64,000 nucleotides of DNA, taken from Branchiostoma lanceolatum (taxonomy: Eukaryota; Chordata; Leptocardii; Amphioxiformes; Branchiostomatidae). The stretch covers positions 42,277,697-42,341,696 of the forward strand of contig NC_089722.1 of assembly GCF_035083965.1 (NCBI RefSeq), in the 5' to 3' direction. Position 1 is the stretch's first letter, and each line of letters opens with the position of its first letter. Made by a program: the position numbers and the translations under genes. The notes beneath the pieces were generated by a model. That model did not search any database, was not told the origin of the DNA, and worked only from the letters and a program-made list of their open reading frames with translations. Shown one piece after another: positions 11,549 to 25,586 of this stretch.

Positions 11549-13694
11549 ACATCTTGTCTTAGAATATCCGAGTGTGTGTTAATAAGTCATCAATAATGGC
11601 CTTGTCCGATCAACGACGACTGTAACATAGTGCCGTGTGGTCCTGGCAAAGCTACATGCACATATAGAAAGCTAGACCGATGGTCCAAATGATGAGGGAA
11701 GAAGCCTCTGTGCTAGTTGTCATATTTCACAACACATATAACTCCTAAAAGACGTAAAACAGTACCTATACATATATAGACTTACTGGATAACAAAACAT
11801 TATTATGAAAAAAAAATTCATGGGGATATTGTTTTGAGTGTGTTTGCGTGTGTGTATGTTTGTGTCACCGGATGCTTAAAGTCAGCAAAACTGAAGAACG
11901 TGTAGATGGATTGTAATGATATTTGGTATGTGGGTAGGTCTTGGGAGGAGAAAGGTCAAGGTCGATTTTGTGCCCGCTGGTATGTGTCACTGGAACTGCA
12001 ATGGCGTATTTGTCAAAATCTTCTAAGGAGAATAACCGTAGAAAGGAATGACAGATTTTCATGTTATCTAATACGCAGTTAGCTTGGACGGAGATGTACA
12101 CAATGAAGTGCAAATTATGGAAATTATTTCGGGACTGAATTTGGATAAGTAATGAAGAAAATCTACATTCTAGGCATGTTGTGGTGGCTCACATCTGTTG
12201 GTTTCAAATCTGGGACAAGTATTCCCCAGGTCCCAACAACCGGTGGTCAAACAACATAGGGGTACACTAACAAACCTGTATACTTGTTTCTATTATGTGG
12301 AAACCCTCAGACTCAGGGGCATGGTTGATGAAAAGTTGTAATTTATAACAAAAGTGACCAGGGCATCCGATGTTGCTAAAACTGTTGGCATTTTTACTAG
12401 TAATAAAGTACTTTTTACAAATAGTGCCTGAGGACCATAGAACTGCATTGAAAGGACCTTGTGAATCCACACTTGGAGCTGGGTATCAACAGTTATAATC
12501 AGTAGAGATTTTACAATGTTAGGACCATTAATTCAAAATATAAGAGAAACTTTTTTTTGTGGGCAATAACAAGTTATAACTCGTTGAGAGGTTTCAATGG
12601 TTATGAATTGATTATTATTGATTCATCAATAAACGATATCTTAAGCTTGTTACATTGCTTGCTGCTTACAGTTGTTTTTTGCATAATGCATGATCAAATG
12701 AACATTGGAGGAGTAAATGAAAGAAGGAATCAGTGAATAGATGAAGTGAAAGACTGAATGGAATGAATGAACATAGAATAGATGTTAGCTTTATTGACAC
12801 TACATAAAGTGCAGCAACATTAATATGGTCCACTACAACATAGAAAATATTGTACATGTACAAATAACATCTGAAAATTACAACTCACATATATAATTAT
12901 TATGCATGAATTGGTCAATGAATAAATGACTTAATGAATGTCAAAAGAAGTGATGATATAGGTACAAATCGAACATGCAAAAGATGCTATCACATTAAAA
13001 AACACTAATTACAATATTTTCTCATATATTGTTATTTTATCAGTAGGAAGATTTCAGGCATTACTAGTACTAAACATGTATCCCTTTGTTATCATATTTT
13101 GTGGTCTGGTGTCCAGATATGTATATGATCAGTTGAGTAAAAAAAATTGTGATAGGAAATCGCAAGAGGTATCCAGGCAGATGTTGGGGTGAAAGATTGT
13201 CGATTGTAATGTTTTTTTTAGAGACGGCCAGGCTTCCAACCTGTCAGGACAGCCACACCTGTAACCAAAACACCTGTTAGTACACCTGTTAGCACACCTG
13301 TAAAACACACCTGTTAGCACACCTTCAATCACATATATTCAGCTTAAACCAGCCACATATAATCAAAACTGTTGCACTGGAACTGTATTATTGATACAAT
13401 AAAAGTTTTATGTTAGACAAAATGATGTATTTTGGCAGCTTTCACTATCATTTATGTAAGCAGCTACAAGAAAAACACCTGTCACCACATATAATCAGCT
13501 TTGTTTATTCCTACAGAGCTTTCAGAACTGTTGCACTGGGGCTGTAAGATTCATACAATAAGTATTCGGACAGCTCTTACTAAATGGAAACAAAATCACT
13601 TTTATATCAATGTCTGGCATTACTATAAGCTGACAAATACAGTATGCTGACCTCAGCTGAGACAATGTACAGAACAGGTCGCCATGTTGGGGAC
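11549..13694. other. Intergenic, downstream of both A genes
   Basis: No exon seen. It contains a hairpin-family repeat copy (about 11805-12125, B 32003-32330), short CACACCTGTTAGC-type tandem units near 13255-13325, and a minus-strand AATAAA (plus 13504-13509), about 190 nt past the A2 stop, that is a plausible poly(A) signal for A2 (B 33860-33865). Confidence 0.55.
11805..12125 (+). repeat. Hairpin-family interspersed repeat
   Basis: It starts with a worn ATGAAAAAAAAATTCATGG hairpin, then TATTGTTTTGAGTGTGTTTG, then a GATGGATTGTAATGATATTTGGTATGTGGG core and AAGGTCAAGGTC. The B copy (32003-32330) keeps the TCTCC that A has lost at the hairpin foot. Confidence 0.65.
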
Positions 13695-16600
13695 TCAGAG
13701 GCGGGCCAGCAGCAGGCAGCTGGCTGTGGTGTCCGCTCCCTCAGGAACTCCACGAATAGTGTACCTGTGTATGGAGAAAGGAAAAACAAAAATGCTTAGT
13801 AACTTAATCAAACCACAGACATTATCATAGTTTTCACTAAAAAGCATGGAAGTAAAACTATTGTTGCGAATAAAAAATTCCATATAGGTCATTGGATGAT
13901 TAAATATTAGTACAAACATACAAAAACAATGTATCTTGTAGTAGGATAGAACTGTAATTCAATCTATACCACTGGGTAACAGAATTACACTGATGAAAAG
14001 TGTCAGGTGGACACTTGAAACATCTGGATGACTTATTATATTAACAAAATCTAATATACTTGATGTAGTATGCATATAGTGCAGATAGTCTTTGCAAAAG
14101 TCAATTCAAAACATTTCATACTTATACCAATAAAATGTTTTGAATTATTAGAGTCCCTTAGATAACCTACTAGGAACAGTATACCAAGGATTTTAAACCA
14201 ACACTACTCACCACAGCTCCTCCAGTGTTGGGTGTTCCTCAGCAGCCTGCACCACAGCCTGGAACCCTGCAGGCTCCATGGAGATGTACTGCAGGTCCAG
14301 CTGCTCCAGGGCAGGGAGTCTGGGTAGAGCCTCGGCCAGAGCCATGGCAGCGGTGTCAGGCAGGTGTGCAGGTGTGTCATCGTCACCAGACATGTTCAGC
14401 CCGGTCAGTGCTGGCAGTGCGCTGATGAGCTGTGCGACCCTCCCCAGTCCGGCTCCTGTTACTCCACTATTCCACCTGATGTTCAGCTCCTGTAGTGTGT
14501 TGTTACAGTGAGGGGCTGTGGTCAGACTCTTGTCACCAGGTGGGTTTTGTTCCATATCCAAACTGCTGGGCTGGCAGAGTGTTTGCACCAGTGAGACAAT
14601 CCCTGAGTCTCCTATGTCATTGTAGCTCACATCCAACACCTGTAATTCCACCAGGTGAGGCAGAGCTTTGATCAAGGATGATATTCCCCTGTCACTGATA
14701 CCTGTACTGTAGAGAACCAACACCTTCATGGTTTTGAGGTGGTGGAGGATAGCAGCCAGGCATTCCAGCCCGAGGTCTCCTATGGCATAATTATAACTTA
14801 TGTCCAGTTTGATGAGTCTGGTTAGCTGACACAGTGCAGGGACCAGTGTTCGCATGCCTGTGGGGCTGATACCGATCTCTGCCAGGACCAACACCTGCAT
14901 GGCAGTGAAGATGGGGAGGATGGCGGTGAGAGATTCCAGCCCAGTGTCACCGATCGGATTATCACTAATATCCAGTTCTTTCAGTCCCACTAGGTGGTGC
15001 ATACAGGAAGCCAGGTATGACATGCCCACAGCTGTCATGCCTACGTACCTAATACGGAGTACAGCCAGGTGTGGAACTTTGAACAGCCCAACCTGTAGGA
15101 CTTCCATCCCAGCATCACCAAGGTCATCGTTCTCAGAAAGATCCAACTCCTCTAACAGAGACATGTGGCTGAACCCCTGCACAAGTGGCTGGAGTGATGA
15201 TGGTGTTAGGTGTGTGCATGACAGATCCAGTGCCCTCAGACCAGGAACATTCTTCAGAACTAAAACCAGCCTGGCTGTCTCATCAGGTGAGTCAACTGAT
15301 AGTGTCAAGTTCACTTTAAGTCCAGGGAGTGAAGTTATAAAACACTGCTGTAGGTACTGAACTGTGTCTCTGCTGTCAGTACCTCCGCGGATCTTAAGTA
15401 TGAGTCTGTCTGGAAGGTTTGCCGAATGAAGATTTTGTATGTAATACTTAAGAGCTGTGGCTTCTCTACTGTTAACGGAGCTGTACAGCATGACAATTGG
15501 TAGGGCTTGACTGATACCCTGAACCACTTCTGGTTCTTGTCTCTCACCGAGGATGGTCAGGCACAAGGATGCAAACCTTTTATATGTTTTGCAGGACTTT
15601 CGCATGTTTCGATCTATTGGCACATTTGAATGTTCAAAATGTTCTGGTTGCAAGTGCGTGAACTCTCTGCTGCTGATCTTGCTCAGTTCCTCCATCACAG
15701 CTTGTGCTGCCCGTGAGTCACAGCCACACGTGAACTGAAGCAGGTTACTGAGTTCAAGTGCCTTGCTTATGGAGGTGAGCTGCAGCAGCTCTACGATGTC
15801 TTGGTTCAACAGAGCATGAGCAACATATCGTGCGGCCAGGAACTCTTGCATGGTCTTGTGGGAGAAGTTCAGCTGTTTCCTAGGATGCATTTTTGACGAC
15901 GAATCTTCCAATGAGACCACACCAAGTGTTAACAGCAACTCCCAATCAACGTTCTCTCTCTTTACTTCTGTAAGGTCAAGCAGGGTCTCATTCCTCAGCA
16001 GTGCCTCTAGCACAAGCTTGCCGAGCTGCAGTAATGACTCAGCAACCTCTGTAGGCAGCCCTTCTGTTGGCATGTCCACTCCTTCCCGCTTGCAGTACTT
16101 TCTAACCAGACATGTCAGCAGGTTGTTGTACAGCCCCGTCATTGTTCCAGTAGACACCATCTCTTGGTTCTCCTCCCACAGCAGACAGACAAACATCAGG
16201 AAAATTGGTGTGGAGATTAAAGTGTTCAAAAGGTTGTTATCTTTAACTTGTACGGCAAGTGCTTTTGTCAGTTCTTGCTTCCCAACAACAGTGAAATACT
16301 GCCTGATGTATTTCTCCACATGTTCTTTAGAGAAGCCCATGATGTGTATGTTACAGTCTGGTCGGGTGTACTGCTGCACTCCTGCTGAGGGTCGGGAGGT
16401 GATCACAATCGTGCTGTTGGGGTACATCTTGCCAGACAGCAGTTTGGGAATGGCCTGCCCGGCTACCCTGGCCTCAGGCCGCAGCTCATCATACCCATCC
16501 AGGAGGAAGAGCACATGGGATTTGTTCCTCTTAAGGATTGCTCTGATGGCCTGTGCTTCAATATCAACTGTTTCAGGAACACACTGGTCCCACACCATCT

Positions 16601-19600
16601 CCTCTATGGTCTCCCCCTCTCTCACCTCCCGGAGTCGGATCAACAGGACGATGTCGTGCCGTCTGCCCAGCTCTGTTTTCTGTGAGACGGCATCTAGGGC
16701 TTCTTTGGAAAGAAACGTTGTTTTCCCCCCTCCGGCTTCACCCTCAATCAGAATGCACCTTGGTGCTGTGGACAGTCCCGTGACACCTGGCTTGAACAAG
16801 TCGTCTAAAGACTTCAGTTCTTTCCTTTGTTCTCCCCTCATGGATTCTAACCTGTTAGATGTTTCAGATGTTCTGAGCTGTTTTTCCTTTGTTGGTACCA
16901 ACACTAACTGGGTGAAGATGTCACTGAGTTCGAGTGTGAAGTTGTAATTCCAGATCAGAGGCTTGAAGTGAGTCAGTTTCAACTCATAGTACTTCTTCGC
17001 AGACTTCTGGAACACATCTGGAATAGAAAGATCACTGTTTAGGATTTCTAGCTCAACATTAGTAAGCATCTAACTCAAGCAAAGTTAGGTGCAAAAACGC
17101 CATCAGATATCAGATGCAAAAGCCTGACAACTTAAATCCACGGATGTTGTTGCCTTTTGGACATTTGATCTGCAAAATTGAATACTAGTACATTCATATG
17201 TAACTTAGCAATATTTTTTGTGTGTGTTTTCATTGCCGGATGGATCCGGAGTTATTGTGGCTAATGTTCGGCTACGGTAGATTTTCTAAATCAAAAGTTA
17301 GAATGTACGTCACAGACGTCTCTGTTTAACTGGAACTGGTACTTTTGGATGTTGACGAAACCGGGTTATGTGTACAATTATTTGAAACAGTTGAAATCAA
17401 AATGTAATACTTGATACTGTGCAATTTAAGCCTGCTACAATATTCAGATGTTGATCTTACAAAATTTGTATTGAACTACACACATATGGAATATAACATC
17501 TCACCTTCCTCTCTACAAGGATCTGGTTTCCTCTTGACAGGAAACTCTTCTCCATCCTCCCCCTTCCTCTTCAGCTGGCTGGTAGAGGGTTGGGCTGAAC
17601 CTGTCTCAGAAGGATGGATTCAAATATCAGCAATAGTATCGACTGATGTTCCAGTAGCATTGTAATTAGGAATACCATGTATAATAATAGTTCTCAGGAT
17701 AACGATTATGCTGACTAAGTTGAGAATTTGTTCCATTGTTATCTTCGCCGAGTACTTGTACTCGGGAAGATTATGTTTTCGGTTGAAAAATCTGTTAGGT
17801 GGGTCTGTATGTATGTCAGGAGCATAACTCAAGAAAGCTTCGATGAATCTTTATGATTTTTGGTAGGTATGTAGTGGTTGTGCAAAGGAAGGTCAAGTTC
17901 AAAAATGGTTCTGGCATTTTCCGTCGGTACTGCAGCGGGCTTTGTTTCGATGTGTATTTCTTGTGGACAAGATAACTCGAAAAGCTGTCGATGGTTCTGC
18001 ATGATATTTAGTGGATGGGTAGGGTTTACAAAAAGGAAGGTCAAGTTCGATAATGGGCATTCTAGCGGGTACCTAAGGTACTGCAGCCGAGCTTTAAAAT
18101 TTGAGGGCATGTTTTCTACAAGTGCTATGGTCATGATTTTTGTGTGGTAGATAGTTCATGTTATAGGAAGTAAGTTGTGAAAGTTTGGGCCCCCTAGCGT
18201 CTTGTTTGGAACTGCAGTGGGTGTTCTTGTTTTGACCTTCGGACAGGAATAACTTGAGAAGGGGTCGACAGATCGTCGTGACGTTTGGCATTCAGATAGC
18301 TCAGATGGTGCTTTACATAATAAACGACTAATTATGCGAATCAGGATATAATTGGCATAATTAGTAAGGAAAGTTTGATGCATTTCATATTGGGACCCTT
18401 AAACATGTGACGGTTTCCCCGAAAACAGGTCTTACAAACAGATGGCCTGGGAAAGTAGGTCAAATAAACAAATAGAGCACAGCACTGCTCTCCAAGCAGA
18501 GGTGTGGGTCCGGCTGTTTTTTCACATGTTTAGTTTAGGCATGTTTGTCCAAAGCACGTTGGCGACATAACGAAAAGGGGACGAAATAGAAAGCCCGACA
18601 AAACACCTAAAAACACGTCAAAAACACGGCTCTGCTTGGAAAGTACATTGCTCCAAAACTGCACCACTGCTAGGTACGGTAAAGTCACATTTACTATGTC
18701 TTTCAAAATGTGTATGACATGGAATAAAGATTTATTCTATTCTTATTCATATATATTGACTGCACCATTTCATCGTCACATTCAACTTACGACACTGCAA
18801 TTTCAAACCTTTGAGGGCCCATAATTTCAACATACTGTACTCATTTTTTTCATGACCAGTTTTGACATATATCAGCAGACAAGACACTTACATTGTACAC
18901 TAGTCCTGTACCAGCAAATGATTCTTAACCCTATCTCCCCCACCCTCAAAACTTACAAACAGCAAAATTTTCAGGGGGTGATATCAAAGCATGTAAATAT
19001 TTATTACTATCCATAATAAGCCTTGATTATTTGGCGAAGATAATAAGTTCGAGGAACTCTAGTTCCTGATGTTTCATGTTCGAAGCATCTTAACATAACG
19101 GGTTTGCCACTTACCAACCTAAGATGAGCTATATTTGACACTCCAGCAATTTGCAACTGCTGTACAATAAATACAAACTTTTAAATTTGACAGGGGCTAA
19201 TCTTTGCTATACATTAGTCTACAGTATGGACTGAGGGTCATACGCTGTCTAAAACTGAGCGAGGATTCATCTGCTATAATACAAGTTCAGTGGATAAGGT
19301 CTATAATAAATCTGGGAGGAAACTTGAATCCAACTAGTAGTATTTGGGGTAGTTCTAGGGATAGAGAAATCCCATCGCAGTTTTGAAACTCCATTCCACC
19401 CAGACCCTAGCCTCCTTCGCAGACTTCCTATAACGGCGGCGTATATGTTGGGGGTGGGGGCAAAGTTCTCTAATGCCGGCAAGGGAGTTGTGTAGCCAAG
19501 GGAGTTGTGTAGCCGAGGGAGTTGTGTAGCCGAGGGACGACCGCCGTTTAAACTCCCTTGCCGGTATTAGAGAACATTGCCCCCACCCCCAATATATATA

Positions 19601-20959
19601 CCGCCGTTATAGGAAGTCTGCGAAGGAGGCTACCCCGACCCTAGTCCGATTTGACCTCTGATCCAGCCGAGACCTTCTCACATTGCTGCCTTTATATAGA
19701 TGAGATGTAATTTGGACAGTCTTCACACGTCAGGACGTCAGGCCGAACACAAAGGGTTACCTGGACGACCTCACTGCCTTTGGATTATACACTCGGTGCG
19801 TAAACAGTAAGCAAACTGTTCTTTTGAACTCCAGATATCGCTTGAACAAAGCCCAGTGGTGTCCATGACAGAGGTCTATTATCTGCGTACGCGCCAAAAC
19901 ATAGTCCTGCGTCGGAGCAAATGGCAGGACTTTCAAGAACAGGTGTACTCTTTGGATCCATGGATATGACTTATAGTCGTTGTTAGTGCGATGTGTATAT
20001 GTGATACAAATTTACTTCATTATCAGCATAACATTTTATATACAAAATAAAGGCAGGTAGACGTACATGTACACGGTGTCCAGCTATTAGTAGGATTAGA
20101 CAAATTTGATCACAGGGCAACAGAATAAACACACAGAATAAAGACACACAAACACAGCCACAAACCTAGTACTCGTGTGCGTTATTCAGTTATTAGAACA
20201 TGAACCTTCAGCCTGAAGCTCGCGATCGGTCCAACGCTTTCGTGAAACGTAAATATCACGTAGCGTATCGTACGTGACCCGTGTTCAACCTGACACCAAG
20301 ACATTCAACCGTGACCATCGGTACACCCCGTGATTTTATTCCCGATGTGGCTACATTATGTGACAAACGCATAAGTCATATTATATATAGAGTTTTTGAC
20401 TGCCAACAAGCAATATCATGTTTAAGGTGTACCTGAAGTCGAGGTGGCAACAAAATGTCTTGTCTCAGACTGAGGGGCGTACTACAACAAATTTCTTTTC
20501 CAACACAGTACACGTAGTTTCTATATAAAAGTTTCCAGGACTTTAGAATCTGCTAACTCGATTAACTGACCACTGTAAGTGCTTTTTCTATATCGTAACA
20601 ACAGTAGTCATTCCGTTACTGTAATGTTCCATACGTACTAATTCTGTAACAATGCTGCATACGACCCTTAAGTTGTGTAACGTACCTTTTCTTTCACTCT
20701 CAGCGATCTTCTCTGCCTGCTCAGCGTAGTCATGTCTGCCGATTTTTCTCAACAGGTCCACCAGAAGGGCGAGATCTCCCGGCTTTACCTTCCGTTCTTT
20801 CTCCAGTTGGTTAAAGATCTGGTGAGCGTTGGCTTTTTGGATCTCTCCTTCTGGCAAAATCTTCGCACCGCTGACAAAGGTACGGAGATTTGTTAGTTCA
20901 TGATCTACAAGGTTCCGAGATATCTCCAGGTACAGATCCTGGCGAGGATTGTTCGCCAT
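13695..20959 (-). CDS. A2: DED-NACHT-LRR receptor
   Basis: Spliced on the minus strand: 20959-20686, 17600-17505, 17047-14212, 13764-13695, giving 1091 aa with all GT-AG introns. Exon 1 encodes a death effector domain (91 residues; DLLRKIGRHDY matches the conserved charged motif in modified form). Exon 2 is a charged linker. Exon 3 holds NACHT: Walker A GEAGGGKTT at about 226, Walker B LFLLDGYDEL at about 303, sensor TIVITSRPS at about 336, a winged-helix region, then ribonuclease-inhibitor-type LRRs (LRALDLSC, LEELDLSEN, LKELDISDNPIGDTGLESL and more) to near the C-terminus. Exon 4 adds 23 residues. Probable cytosolic NLR-type sensor signalling through DED. The exon 3 acceptor was placed at CTAG (17048-17051) because earlier acceptors give stops. 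Convergent with A1, divergent from B1. Confidence 0.88.
17739..19062. mobile_element. Hairpin-family repeat inserted in A2 intron 1
   Basis: Unit B has an empty site (CCATTGTT followed directly by CCTGATG), which defines the 1.3-kb insertion. It begins with an imperfect hairpin, ATCTTCGCCGAGTAC with GTACTCGGGAAGAT, and ends with GGCGAAGATAATAA, an inverted match to its start. Inside are two or more cycles of the AAGGTCAAGTTC / GGTACTGCAG core. It lacks coding capacity. Confidence 0.7.
19411..19629. mobile_element. Long-armed foldback MITE in A2 intron 1
   Basis: The arms 19411-19489 and 19551-19629 are near-perfect inverted complements (about 79 nt). The centre has three tandem units of GGGAGTTGTGTAGCC(A/G)A. 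The B copy (38806-39020) has only two central units. Both are bracketed by GACCCTAG, which may be the target duplication. Confidence 0.8.
19650..19965. repeat. Dispersed conserved module, copy 2
   Basis: Same module as at 1585-1965 (AACACAAAGGGTTACCTGGA, ACTGCCTTTGGATTATA, GGTGTCCATGACA), here within A2 intron 1. The equivalent in B2 intron 1 is 39025-39390. Confidence 0.55.
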
Positions 20960-22229
20960 TTGGAAAACTTTAGCGCCAACACTCTAGTATCGGCTGGTAC
21001 CAACACCAGCCGATACTAGTGGAAATCCCCTACCACTCTTTGCATTCTTGCCACGGTGTTTTTGAGGACCATTCTATTCGAAGTTCAAAAAGGGGACAAC
21101 ATTGTCTTTGTATCTTCTTCCCTCCTTCTCACCTACATTCCTTCCACTTCCGAGCTCATGCTCCCACATTTAATAGGATGTGAATGCTACAATTAGATAC
21201 ATGCTGTATAGATCGAAATGCCGTATATTTCCTTATAAAGTCGAAACGCAGGAGTAGATATCACCACTAGAAGTTTTTGGCACGGTCCTATTGTTACCTG
21301 TGGTAACGGTACGCCAGCCAGGTAGATCCAGAGTTCAAAGGTGGAAGGTGACGGATCGTGTGGTCTTTCATGCTCCCTGCTGTCTTCATCTGTCCGTTTG
21401 GTTTAACCGGTAAAACGCCATTAATTGATATGAGGTGTTACACACTTCTAGTTTTGTGTAAGACCTAACGTTTCTTCCACTCACACCGGGAATCACCCTA
21501 ATCTTCTTGAAATGGACATTTGCCACCAAGTTGAAAGAAAAAAACATGAAAAAAGGAAGTCTTTTTTTTTTTTTACTTGCCCAACTATGACCTACTGAGT
21601 TACTGAAGATAGTGAAGAATCACAAACTGTCGATGAGTTTCTACTCCCAAAGCTGAGGTTAGGCTTCGGCTTCTTTGAACATCACAGATATAAAAAAACT
21701 TATATTATCAGTCATGATATGCGATGTGTATGTCTATGGATGACTCATGATATGTTATGTAGGTCTTGGTCCCGGCTGATACAGGTCTTTGTTGATGATG
21801 TATGTCTATGATTGATTCGTGGTAAATATATTACACTATGTAGCCGATAACTAGTCGAATTTGGAGAAAACCTAATATTGAATAAATACTTTTAGAGAGG
21901 ATATGTAGCACTCTACAAAGAACTGCTATGATATGGTGTGCGGAATTGAGAGGGGACAAAGAACATGTATGTCTTGGTGCTACTATCTACTGTCACGGTG
22001 AGATAATAATTAAGACTGGAATGATCAGCGATTTTCAAAATCTAATATGGACTTTGCTGCAACTGAATACAATAGTTGTCATACAAGGTGATTAGATAAG
22101 AACTAATCTCCAGGGGAAAATGAATTCAAACAGCTCAACTTCATGGTCTAGTTAGAAACTGCCACGTCATTTGGTATGATTCTACTGGCAGGGGAATCCG
22201 AGAATTCCACCTACAACAGTCAACAACCC

Positions 22230-22620
22230 CCACGCTGGCTTGATTTGTCTTCTGAGTCAATTTAAACATTCTCATGTTGCTTCCTGTCTGTACGCTGTAA
22301 ATGAGGTGACATTAAGACAACTTTACACGTCAAAACGCCAGGCCGAACACAAAAGGTTACCTGGACTACCTTACTGCCTTTGAATTAGACACATCGTGTG
22401 TGAACAGGCAAGTAAACAGTTCTTTTGAAATTTAGACACCGCTCAAACAAAGAATGGTGGTGTCAATGACAGTGGTCTATTATCATGGTACGCGCAAACA
22501 CTGATGGTCTATTTAATCTTGCCTCGGGGAGCAAATAGCAGAACTTACAGGATCTAGGACTAGACTTGCAACAACAAGTGTACTCTTTGGATGCACGACG
22601 ATCTGACTTTTAATCGTTGT
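22230..22620. repeat. Dispersed conserved module, copy 3
   Basis: The most diverged copy of the module, sitting at the A-B junction together with a relic of the 1320-1580 flank (from about 21,890). It points to an extra, decayed copy of the upstream region. Confidence 0.5.
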
Positions 22621-23841
22621 TAGTAGTTCTGTTGTCATCGTAACCAACGATATTCAAAGTCGAAGCAGATATAAGGCATGCTGGAAAGGTGACGCACTTC
22701 TGCTAATTCCGACGTGGATCACAAAAGTTGCCTGAAAAACAAGAACCGTGCACAGTTTCGCTGCTATCTAAGGTATGTCACTCGAGAGCACATGACATTA
22801 TGTATATTCATAATCATTAGATTCATACATCCATAAATCATATTTGTAGGTTTTACAATTTCCTTGCGTCTTACCAGAAACTTTATGTTTCTACTGAGGC
22901 CTTATGTGTGTCTATAAAAGAGGCACTTCACTTAGCCTGGCGTTTTAACATTAACTCGCAATTCGAGCATAATTAGGAAACTTGCCATTTATTAGATAGG
23001 GAATACCAATGACACGTGTATATCGAGACAGATGCATGTATGATGATGATTATCCACATGATATGTTCTTTGGCAAGTCTTTATTGTGGTTATACAGGTG
23101 GAACACACGGTACAGTACAAGCAAAGTTAACGGTCAGGGAGGGTCATTTGAACCGGGTTGTAAAATCAAAGATATCCACCAGAACTGTACTTGGAATTAA
23201 GGACAAACTGTAAATATCTATACGATTGGACATGTTATCGAAGGTTTGGAACTACATTGTGAGGCAAATATCCCCATATTTAGTGTAAAATGTGCTGTTA
23301 AGTTGATCGCTGATTGACATTCTGTTACTACGAAGCACACATTAAGAATTTTGAATTTCAGCGAGCGCTTAGCTATAGCAAGGCCAAGGAATAGTTTCGT
23401 TTACTTGGAAAATTGACATGTCAAAATACAGGTAGCACCCCGCGAAATGCGTTAGCATATCTCATGTCGACGAGCACTTAATACCCAGTGGTTTATAAAT
23501 GGGACTGACTGCTGACTCAGGCCTGGCGCTGGTTGCTTGCTTCTTCTTGTTACGAATTGAGAGGCACTACGGACCCATTTTCCCATTTGAGTTCAGTGTC
23601 ATCTTTTATCAAATCCTTCCATTGTTTGGGATTTCTTTTCTTGTGATCTCGGCTTATCGAGGTAGGCCTGGAAGTAGGCCTTCTGAATTACAACGTCTGT
23701 TGGTGTTATTTGCACTTGGCCAAACCATCTTAGCTGTCTTGTCCGAACATCTATGATGTCGTGAGCTGTTAGTTTTACATACAGTATGTGGCTTAAATTA
23801 TGGTTTTACGAACGGCTCCGCTTCTTTTCATTCTTCACGCA

Positions 23842-24215
23842 AGAAGGTTATGTTTCATTGCCGTTTGTTTATGGACATAAGCCGAAAAGTTGTGGATGGT
23901 TCTTTATGATAGATTGGTATGTGTATATGTATAGGTGTCGGGACAACGAAGGTCAAGTTCGATAATGGACCTTCTAGCCATTTTCTGCGGTACTGCAGCG
24001 TAACTTCCGATTTTGATATCTCGTGTTCTGGACATGCAATGGCCGTCATTTTGAGTGGTTGACATAACCAGAAAATAATTATGCAAATGAAAGGATAGGA
24101 TTTGCATAACTAAGGAGGAAATTTTACGGTCCATGATAGCCTTCTGTCTTAGAATAAAAATTTGGACAACTTGTCTTATATGGATGGAGAAGATGATCAT
24201 CTGATGTAATTTATG
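23842..24215 (+). repeat. Degenerate hairpin-family repeat, B copy
   Basis: Unit B counterpart of 783-1150, collinear and nearly identical. Confidence 0.6.
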
Positions 24216-24634
24216 TACATGTGGGCCTTTTTTGCATAATCGATATTCCTAATAATCAGTCGTAAAGGTTAACATTAATTAGCGATGGTTTAACTCTAGT
24301 TTCATGATAATCTAATCCTTTTTAGATTATCATGAAAAGTCGAATTCTTAGAGAATCAAATATTTCATCAATAATTTAAGAGAGGATAGGTATCCCTCTG
24401 CAAACAACTGCTATGATATGGTGTGCGGAAGGAAGAGGGGACAAAGAACATGTATGTTAGTCACAGTGACAAGATGAGACTGGTATGAACAGCGATTTTA
24501 AAAATCTAATATTGTGGACAATGCTGCAAATGAATGCAGTATGTATTTATAGTTATCATGCAAGGTGATTATATAAGAACAAGTCTCGGGAAAACTGAAT
24601 TCAAACAGGGTCTAGTTCTCCACCTACAACAGTC

Positions 24635-25025
24635 AACACTCCCACACTAGCTCGATTTCCCCTCTGATTCAACTTAAACCTTCTCATATTACTTCCTTTA
24701 TGTAGATAGATGAAATGAAGACAACCTTCACAGGTTAGAATGCAGGGCCCAACACAAAAGATAACATTGACTACTTCAATGCCTTTGAATTATAAACGTG
24801 CGTAAACAGTCCAGTAGAACTCCAAACCCGCTTTGATAAAGCACAATGGTGTCCATGACACTGTTCTTTTAGGGTGGAACGCGCAAACACTGTTCGGTTC
24901 AGTCTTGTGTCGGGGGGCAAATAGCAGAACTTTCAGTGAGCAATGGCGTCTGTTGGTTTTCGTTACGCTTGACCGAACCATCTTGGCTGTCACGCCCGAA
25001 TACTGTGTAGCTTCAAGGATATCGT
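24635..25025. repeat. Dispersed conserved module, copy 4
   Basis: Unit B counterpart of 1585-1965, upstream of B1. Confidence 0.55.
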
Positions 25026-25368
25026 CAATGATTAGCTTTACTGACACATTGTGTTAAATGGTTGGTAACAGATTTTGTTTCTGTCACGCCACAAACAAAT
25101 TCATGATTGCCAAACACTCCCAAGTTCGGAACTATAAATTTCCCTTTCAGGACTTCCCTGGCCCAGGGGTGTTCACTACAAATGCGTCAAAACATCGAAT
25201 AACCATTCTCTTTTCATACGAAAGGCCCTACTTCTGCCTCATGTAATCTCAGGAATGTCTTCCCTTCCTACCCTAGCCTTCTTCAAGTTATCAATAAAAC
25301 CTTCGGCTAGTTCTTTCGTTAATCTTCATTCACTCATTGCATCGTTGATTACTGACCTCAGTCTGTTA

Positions 25369-25405
25369 ATTATCTCCATGAAAAATGGAGATATTGTTTT
25401 GGGTG

Positions 25406-25448
<43 letters not shown>

Positions 25449-25586
25449 TTGTGTTTCCGGACCACTCTAGTCAGCATAACTCAAGAGCCTCTTGATGGAT
25501 CATGATGATATTTGGTATGTGGGCGGGTGTTGTGAAGCCGACATTCAAGGTCCATTTTGGGCCCCCTGGTATGTGACCTTGTTGAT
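25369..25586 (+). mobile_element. Hairpin-ended repeat with internal TCTG microsatellite
   Basis: Unit A has the uninterrupted site (GTTAATTGATCATG), so the insertion is about 218 bp. It starts TCTCCATGAAAAATGGAGAT (an 8-bp stem), then TTGTTTTGGGTGTG, about nine TCTG units, CATAACTCAAGAG and the GATGATATTTGGTATGTGGG core. It has no coding capacity and no obvious long target duplication. Confidence 0.75.

Larger units (their letters stand above)
1..21475. repeat. Tandem segmental duplication, unit A
   Basis: The sequence at 1 matches 23063 and stays collinear with unit B through both genes until about 21,475 (B about 40,915), where similarity stops. The left edge lies outside the window. Unit A carries the Death/FN3 gene and the DED-NACHT-LRR gene. 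Insertions absent from B are a Penelope-like element plus a 1-kb direct repeat (8401-11548), a repeat at 17739-19062 and about 190 bp near 17218-17408. Exons are mostly very similar to B; the stretch 19,060-21,475 is clearly less similar. Allelic haplotypes joined in tandem by an assembler are an alternative to a true duplication. Confidence 0.9.

Noticed and set aside
13129..13332. Small Cys/Arg-rich frame downstream of A2
   Set aside because: It is the translation of short CACACCTGTTAGC tandem units.
15850..16947. A 365-codon open frame on the plus strand
   Set aside because: It is antisense to the conserved NACHT exon of A2 (and fragments of it recur antisense to B2); the composition is a reflection of the receptor codons and no domain is recognisable.
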